Shown one piece after another: positions 4,601 to 7,963 of a stretch of DNA of 7,963 nt. The first letter of the stretch is position 1; every line of letters begins with the position of its first letter. This DNA is from Candidatus Hodarchaeota archaeon (lineage in GTDB: Archaea > Asgardarchaeota > Heimdallarchaeia > Hodarchaeales > Hodarchaeaceae): positions 1 through 7,963 of the forward strand of contig JAEOTU010000188.1 of NCBI GenBank assembly GCA_016839665.1. The letters run 5' to 3'. Under the pieces are notes generated by a model. The model had not been told where the DNA came from. It searched no databases and was given only the letters and a program-made list of their open reading frames with translations. A program made the position numbers and the translations under genes.

Positions 4601-5680
4601 TCAATCACTTAATTTTACTTTTCTTGTTGTTTCATCTAAAGTTACTATACCTAGGTCGCGGAAGCGTTGTATGATTTGTTGGACTGTATAGGTAGCAATA
4701 CCGGTCATTGCCGCTAGTTCGTCTAAATTAGCAGTTTCGATACTCATTAGGTGGCTTAAAATGCGGCCAGATTCACTCTCACTCAGAAACGTCTTCACTG
4801 CTTTGGTTGTCCCCACAGATCTCTTAGTATCATCATTCATCGTTGTGATTTGAGTTTTTGCTCGTTCAAGTTCGTACTTATTCATCTCGTTTTCTTCTTT
4901 TAGCCGTTTAATTTGGAACTCGAACTCTTCAGCCAGAAGTTTCTTTTGCTGCAATTCCTCAATAATATTGCCTTTTTCTTTTATTTCTGCTTCTAATTGC
5001 TCAAGCTGAGTTGAGGACTTTTCCACTTCTTTAACTTTCTTGGTAATCTCTTCTTGCAAGGAACCAATACGCTGCTGAGTGAGTGCTTCCTTCTCAAGCG
5101 CAAGTTTCTCTTTTTCCTTTAATTGGTTGACTATTTCTAAGTATTTTTGGCTCATAATTTCTTCTTTTTCAACAGCAATATTTCTACCTTGACGAAGTTC
5201 TTCCAGAACGGTCACATACTTCTCTCGGAACTCCTCAATTTGTTCATTATGAGCAAGAATCCAATTGCTCGTATCTTGATTCAGTTTCTCGAACCCTGTA
5301 CTGAGATCCAAGATTTGGTTATTTAATTCCAATCCCAAAGTTTCTAATGAACTTCGCACTTCATCAATTGACTCTCGGAGTTCCTTGGATGTTTGTGCTC
5401 TAATATCCACACTCTTCCCTTCGAATTGCTGCGATACTTCGGTTAGAACGCCAGCTGTTCCTTCCATTTGCTTTTGAATGGCGGCAATTTTTCCATCTAT
5501 CTCATTTGTAGCTTCATCAAGCTTACTGGATAACTTTTCACTTATTTGAGATGTTGTACCTTCCACTTGTTCTTCAATGGCGGTGATCTTCCCCTCTATC
5601 TCATTCGTGGCTTCATCTAGCTTGCTTGACAACTCTTCTCGTAACAGGTCTACTTCTGAGGGTTTCTTTCTTCTACGCAT
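4601..5680 (-). CDS. Long coiled-coil protein with C-terminal winged-helix domain
   Basis: A 359-residue soluble protein, not matched to a named family. A basic start (MRRRKK) is followed by about 290 residues of Glu/Lys/Gln-rich helix with heptad character, broken by more polar spacers. Residues 17-49 and 50-82 are a tandem repeat of 33 residues, both opening with LSSKLDEATNEI, about two-thirds identical. Residues 300-359 look like a winged-helix/HTH domain: 'LDELAAMTG' helix, 'TYTVQQIIQRFRDLGIV' recognition helix, then a beta wing 'VTLDETTRKVKLSD' at the very end. This suggests a DNA-binding protein held together by a long coiled coil, either a regulator or a chromosome-organising protein; that role is inferred. 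No signal peptide or membrane helix. ATG 5680 is used; GTG 5689 would add three residues. It lies upstream of the macrodomain gene and divergent from the M20 gene. Confidence 0.85.
   Translation of the reverse strand: MRRRKKPSEVDLLREELSSKLDEATNEIEGKITAIEEQVEGTTSQISEKLSSKLDEATNEIDGKIAAIQKQMEGTAGVLTEVSQQFEGKSVDIRAQTSKELRESIDEVRSSLETLGLELNNQILDLSTGFEKLNQDTSNWILAHNEQIEEFREKYVTVLEELRQGRNIAVEKEEIMSQKYLEIVNQLKEKEKLALEKEALTQQRIGSLQEEITKKVKEVEKSSTQLEQLEAEIKEKGNIIEELQQKKLLAEEFEFQIKRLKEENEMNKYELERAKTQITTMNDDTKRSVGTTKAVKTFLSESESGRILSHLMSIETANLDELAAMTGIATYTVQQIIQRFRDLGIVTLDETTRKVKLSD
5435..5632 (-). repeat. Tandem 99-bp coding repeat (two 33-residue units)
   Basis: Unit one covers 5632-5534 and unit two 5533-5435 on the minus strand. 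The proteins share 22 of 33 residues, most strongly in the first 24. In the best-conserved part many DNA differences fall at third codon positions, which suggests an older duplication kept by selection rather than a fresh copying event. Confidence 0.7.
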
Positions 5681-5730
5681 AAGAATCACACTACTTTTAG
5701 GTTGTTATTACTGACGCTATGTTGTTTGTA

Positions 5731-5752
5731 GTTGATTCCAATAGGATTCAAC
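5731..5752. promoter_or_regulatory. 22-bp operator-like dyad upstream of the coiled-coil/winged-helix gene
   Basis: Arms GTTGATTCC (5731-5739) and GGATTCAAC (5744-5752) flank AATA. Nine of eleven pairs are complementary. It sits 51 bases before the ATG of the leftward gene, just upstream of where its TATA region should be, and within the divergent region shared with the M20 gene. Autoregulation by the winged-helix protein is a natural but untested idea. Confidence 0.42.
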
Positions 5753-5901
5753 AAGTAAAGCAACATACGTAAATGTTTAAACCAATCTTAATATCTTTGG
5801 ATAAATTACTTTCGATTTCAGTTTTTTTTAAAAAAGTCTCAAGTTTGAAAATTTTCCTTTGTGGGAAGGATGAATATTTAATTGAATAATGTAATTCTCT
5901 T

Positions 5902-5910
5902 GAATATACA
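5902..5910 (+). promoter_or_regulatory. TATA-like box of the M20 homologue gene
   Basis: GAATATACA, centred near 5906, predicts a start near 5931, just before GTG 5934 and ATG 5943. A second AT-rich candidate, GAATATTTAATTG further upstream (about 5872-5884), would give a longer leader. Neither has a convincing BRE. Confidence 0.3.
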
Positions 5911-5942
5911 AATTAGAGCTTTCTAGATGAAAAGTGATTGAA

Positions 5943-7418
5943 ATGCCCTTAATAGATGTTATCAACAGGATTGATGAACATTTTGCTGAGAATCATCTTC
6001 CTGAAATACAATTGTTCCTCCGACAACCTTCCGTTTCAGCCACAGGAGAAGGAATTCGTGAAACAACTGAAATTCTGATCAAAAAAATTAAAGATCTTGG
6101 TGGAGAAAATGTCCATCTAGCACAAACCATGGGAGAAGAGTTTGGCCATCCACAAGTCTATGGAGAAGTATGGTCCGACAGAAAAAAACCTACTATCCTA
6201 TTTTATTCGATGTATGATGTCCAACCAGTCTATCCTGAAAAATGGATACTGAATGAAAAAAAAATTGACCCTTTTGGGGCAGAAATACATGATTTCGAAT
6301 GGTTCCCAGGTTTTTCTGGAAAATGTCTAATGAATCGAGGTGTCACTAACCAAAAAGGTCCTACTATGGCTGCTTTTAATGTTTTCAAGACTTTCTTAGA
6401 AGAAGATGGAGAATTACCTGTTAATCTTATTTTTGCTATAGAAGGAGAAGAAGAACTAGGGTCTCCTCACATGCGCCCATTTATCAATGAGTATTCTGAT
6501 AAATTAAAACAAAGTACTGCTGTCTATTTTCCCATGTTCTTCGAAGAACATGATGGATCTATAAGATTCTTTTTGGGTGTCAGAGGATGCATTACAGCAA
6601 AGTTATGGTGTAGAGGCGGAGACTGGGGAGGACCTGTTGGTCGAAACTTACACTCCTCCTATTCTGGATTAGTAAAAAATCCAATCTTTAAATTAATAGA
6701 AGTAATTATGACATTAAAAAATGACGATACAAATGAAATTTTAGTACCTGGTATCATGGATGATCCCAATATCGTTGGTCCATCCAAAGAAGATAAGGAT
6801 GTTATCAAAGAACTCCTTAAGCATATGAATTTTGATGATTTAAAGAAATCGTTAAGTGTAACCAAGTTTAGAGAGAAAAACAGTGAAGAATTAATCGGAG
6901 AAAAAGCCATAGTTGAACAATTATATAAACCAGGGCTATCTGTAAATGGAATTGAAAGTGGTTATTACGAAGATGGGAGTATGACCATCATTCCTCACGA
7001 GGCTCATGCAAACCTAGATATCCGTCTTCCACCTTTTCAAGAGGTGAATTATGTCCGTGAAAAATATTCTCAATTCATCAAAGAGAAGTTTCCTATGGTT
7101 GAGTTACATCTTGGAGCCGGTTATGGCCCGGCAAAGATGTCTCCTTCTCATCCTCTTATCCAAACAACAAAATCAGTTTATGAACACTATGGAAAACAAC
7201 CAATTTTTTATCCACTCCTAGCTGGTTCGGCACCTTTTTCAATGTTCCAATCAATCCTCAAACTTCCATTTGTATATGGAGGATTGGGTCACGGCGGACG
7301 TGCGCATTCACCTCTCGAATACACAGTTCTTGAATCTAATGACCCACGGGTTGGGGGAATCCTTCAATTCGAAAAATTCGTCGCTAGGCTTTTCTCTGAA
7401 TTTGCCCAGAAACTTTAA
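5943..7418 (+). CDS. M20-family metallopeptidase homologue with altered metal site
   Basis: Homologue of M20 dipeptidases/deacylases (carnosinase, carboxypeptidase G2), 491 residues, normal length. The catalytic domain has MYDVQP (90-95), 'NRGVTNQKGP' (131-140) and EGEEELGSP (167-175). The dimerisation insert begins near 'NLHSSYSG' (His237) and returns to the catalytic domain near 'GYGPAKMSPSHP'. The end carries 'LGHGGRAHSPLE' with His455. Compared with the family, the first ligand His (GHYDVQP) is Met90, the bridging Asp (SDDKGP) is Asn136, and the third-position Asp near the 'AVYFPMF' stretch is absent. The Glu pair 170/171, Asp92 and the last His remain. The usual two-zinc centre therefore looks incomplete: one metal, altered chemistry, or a non-catalytic binding protein. 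ATG 5943 is preferred; GTG 5934 adds three residues. The MBL-fold gene follows after 68 bases, likely co-transcribed. Fold is sure; activity is not. Confidence 0.9.
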   Translation: MPLIDVINRIDEHFAENHLPEIQLFLRQPSVSATGEGIRETTEILIKKIKDLGGENVHLAQTMGEEFGHPQVYGEVWSDRKKPTILFYSMYDVQPVYPEKWILNEKKIDPFGAEIHDFEWFPGFSGKCLMNRGVTNQKGPTMAAFNVFKTFLEEDGELPVNLIFAIEGEEELGSPHMRPFINEYSDKLKQSTAVYFPMFFEEHDGSIRFFLGVRGCITAKLWCRGGDWGGPVGRNLHSSYSGLVKNPIFKLIEVIMTLKNDDTNEILVPGIMDDPNIVGPSKEDKDVIKELLKHMNFDDLKKSLSVTKFREKNSEELIGEKAIVEQLYKPGLSVNGIESGYYEDGSMTIIPHEAHANLDIRLPPFQEVNYVREKYSQFIKEKFPMVELHLGAGYGPAKMSPSHPLIQTTKSVYEHYGKQPIFYPLLAGSAPFSMFQSILKLPFVYGGLGHGGRAHSPLEYTVLESNDPRVGGILQFEKFVARLFSEFAQKL

Positions 7419-7443
7419 GTTAAAAAGAAGGAATTTATCATCC

Positions 7444-7469
7444 CCTTGAGAATCGAATCGCCTTCAAGG
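7444..7469 (+). other. Hairpin overlapping the ribosome-binding region of the MBL-fold gene
   Basis: CCTTGA (7444-7449) and TCAAGG (7464-7469) are perfect reverse complements across a 14-base loop that contains a GAATC-GAATC direct repeat. The right arm covers most of the AAGGAG motif at 7466-7471. If the mRNA begins upstream, for example by read-through from the M20 gene, the site could be masked. No T-run follows, so it is not a classic terminator. Confidence 0.3.
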
Positions 7470-7486
7470 AGTAATTACAATCACAG

Positions 7487-7963
7487 ATGAGAATCATCAA
7501 AGTAACTGCATCAGTATGGATTTGTCAAGACAGCAATTATTACTTAGTTAATTCTGTTTGCGTAAATTTGGGGTCTGAGCTTTTATTTATTGACACAGGA
7601 ATTAATTCCACCGTAGCGAGCAAATTTAGAAAGGAAATGCACAAGGAAAACAATCTAGAGAAAGCGATCCTAACATTTACACATGCGAATAATGACCATT
7701 TTTTAGGATTAGAAGCATTCCTAGATATTCCTATTATTGCGTCAGAAAAATTCATGCCCCCCTTTCATAAAAGGATCAAATCTAAGAAGAATATAACCCT
7801 AAAAACCTTTAAACCGACACAAACATTCTCATCTCGCAAAGTTTTCGGATCTGAGGAAAGTACAGAGTTAACTTTAACTCTTACTGGGGGTCACACTGAA
7901 GATTCATGTTTTGGATATTTTCCTGCTGAAAAAATCCTAATTGCTGGGGATAATTTACTCTCA
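7487..7963 (+). CDS. Metallo-beta-lactamase-fold hydrolase, N-terminal part (cut by window edge)
   Basis: The first 159 residues of an MBL-fold protein, a superfamily of metal-dependent hydrolases and some oxidoreductases. Seen in order: strand-rich start, 'LLFIDTG' (32-38), the metal motif THANNDHFLG (65-74), 'LTGGHTEDS' with His136, and 'ILIAGDNLLS' with Asp155. The canonical motif is HxHxDH; here it is His66-x-Asn68-x-Asp70-His71, so the second His, a ligand of the first metal, is Asn. The other ligands visible are intact. ATG 7487 is the only start after the in-frame TAA at 7472. AAGGAG lies about 15 bases upstream, further than usual. It follows the M20 homologue on the same strand by 68 bases with no clear terminator between. 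The substrate cannot be told; the C-terminal His is outside the window. Confidence 0.88.
   Translation, partial: MRIIKVTASVWICQDSNYYLVNSVCVNLGSELLFIDTGINSTVASKFRKEMHKENNLEKAILTFTHANNDHFLGLEAFLDIPIIASEKFMPPFHKRIKSKKNITLKTFKPTQTFSSRKVFGSEESTELTLTLTGGHTEDSCFGYFPAEKILIAGDNLLS

Noticed and set aside
5822..5835. T8A6 run in the divergent region, considered as a promoter or terminator
   Set aside because: Simple AT run without BRE or correct spacing to either start; common in this composition.
6659..6910. Minus-strand open frame within the M20 gene
   Set aside because: Antisense to a full-length conserved protein; its Ser/Phe/Leu-rich product is the usual shadow of a Lys/Asn-rich region.
7540..7755. 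Minus-strand open frame near the right edge
   Set aside because: Antisense to the MBL-fold gene, whose metal-site motifs are clear on the plus strand.
1..7963. Defence island, prophage, CRISPR or toxin-antitoxin system
   Set aside because: No Cas, nuclease, restriction, integrase, transposase or phage structural motif and no regularly spaced direct repeats; the macrodomain alone, without an ADP-ribosyltransferase partner, is not enough to call a DarTG-like module.

Overview
This is an AT-rich chromosomal fragment with eight protein-coding genes, two of them cut by the window edges. Several features point to an archaeon. Starts are preceded by BRE/TATA-like boxes. At some genes the box lies about 25 bases before the start codon, which suggests leaderless transcripts. 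Only the macro-domain gene has a clear, well-spaced Shine-Dalgarno site. Probable terminators are mostly T-rich tracts rather than strong GC hairpins. The gene mix (acyl-CoA dehydrogenase, macrodomain, coiled-coil protein with a winged-helix end, M20 peptidase, type II P-type ATPase) would suit a mesophilic archaeon, possibly of the Asgard group. That last placement is an impression only. No rRNA, tRNA, CRISPR array, transposase or attachment site was seen.

Layout: the 5' end of a P-type cation ATPase gene (minus strand, running off the left edge) is followed by an unrecognised eight-helix membrane protein (minus). A roughly 340-base divergent region rich in palindromes separates it from a small basic protein with a PC4/YdbC-like look (plus), and then a short-chain-type acyl-CoA dehydrogenase (plus). 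The dehydrogenase converges on a minus-strand pair, which reads a coiled-coil/winged-helix protein first and an ADP-ribose-binding macrodomain second. A second divergent region with a 22-bp dyad leads to an M20-family peptidase homologue (plus) and a metallo-beta-lactamase-fold protein (plus, cut by the right edge).

The genes do not form one obvious pathway. Two units may be co-transcribed: coiled-coil/winged-helix plus macrodomain (75-base gap, no T-tract between), and M20 homologue plus MBL-fold protein (68-base gap). The strongest oddities are the M20 homologue, which lacks three of the five usual metal ligands, and the neighbouring MBL-fold protein, which has Asn in place of the second His of its HxHxDH motif. 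The next are a 99-bp tandem duplication in the coiled-coil gene and near-perfect inverted repeats placed like operators upstream of the dehydrogenase and coiled-coil genes. No complete novel system is demonstrated by this sequence alone.
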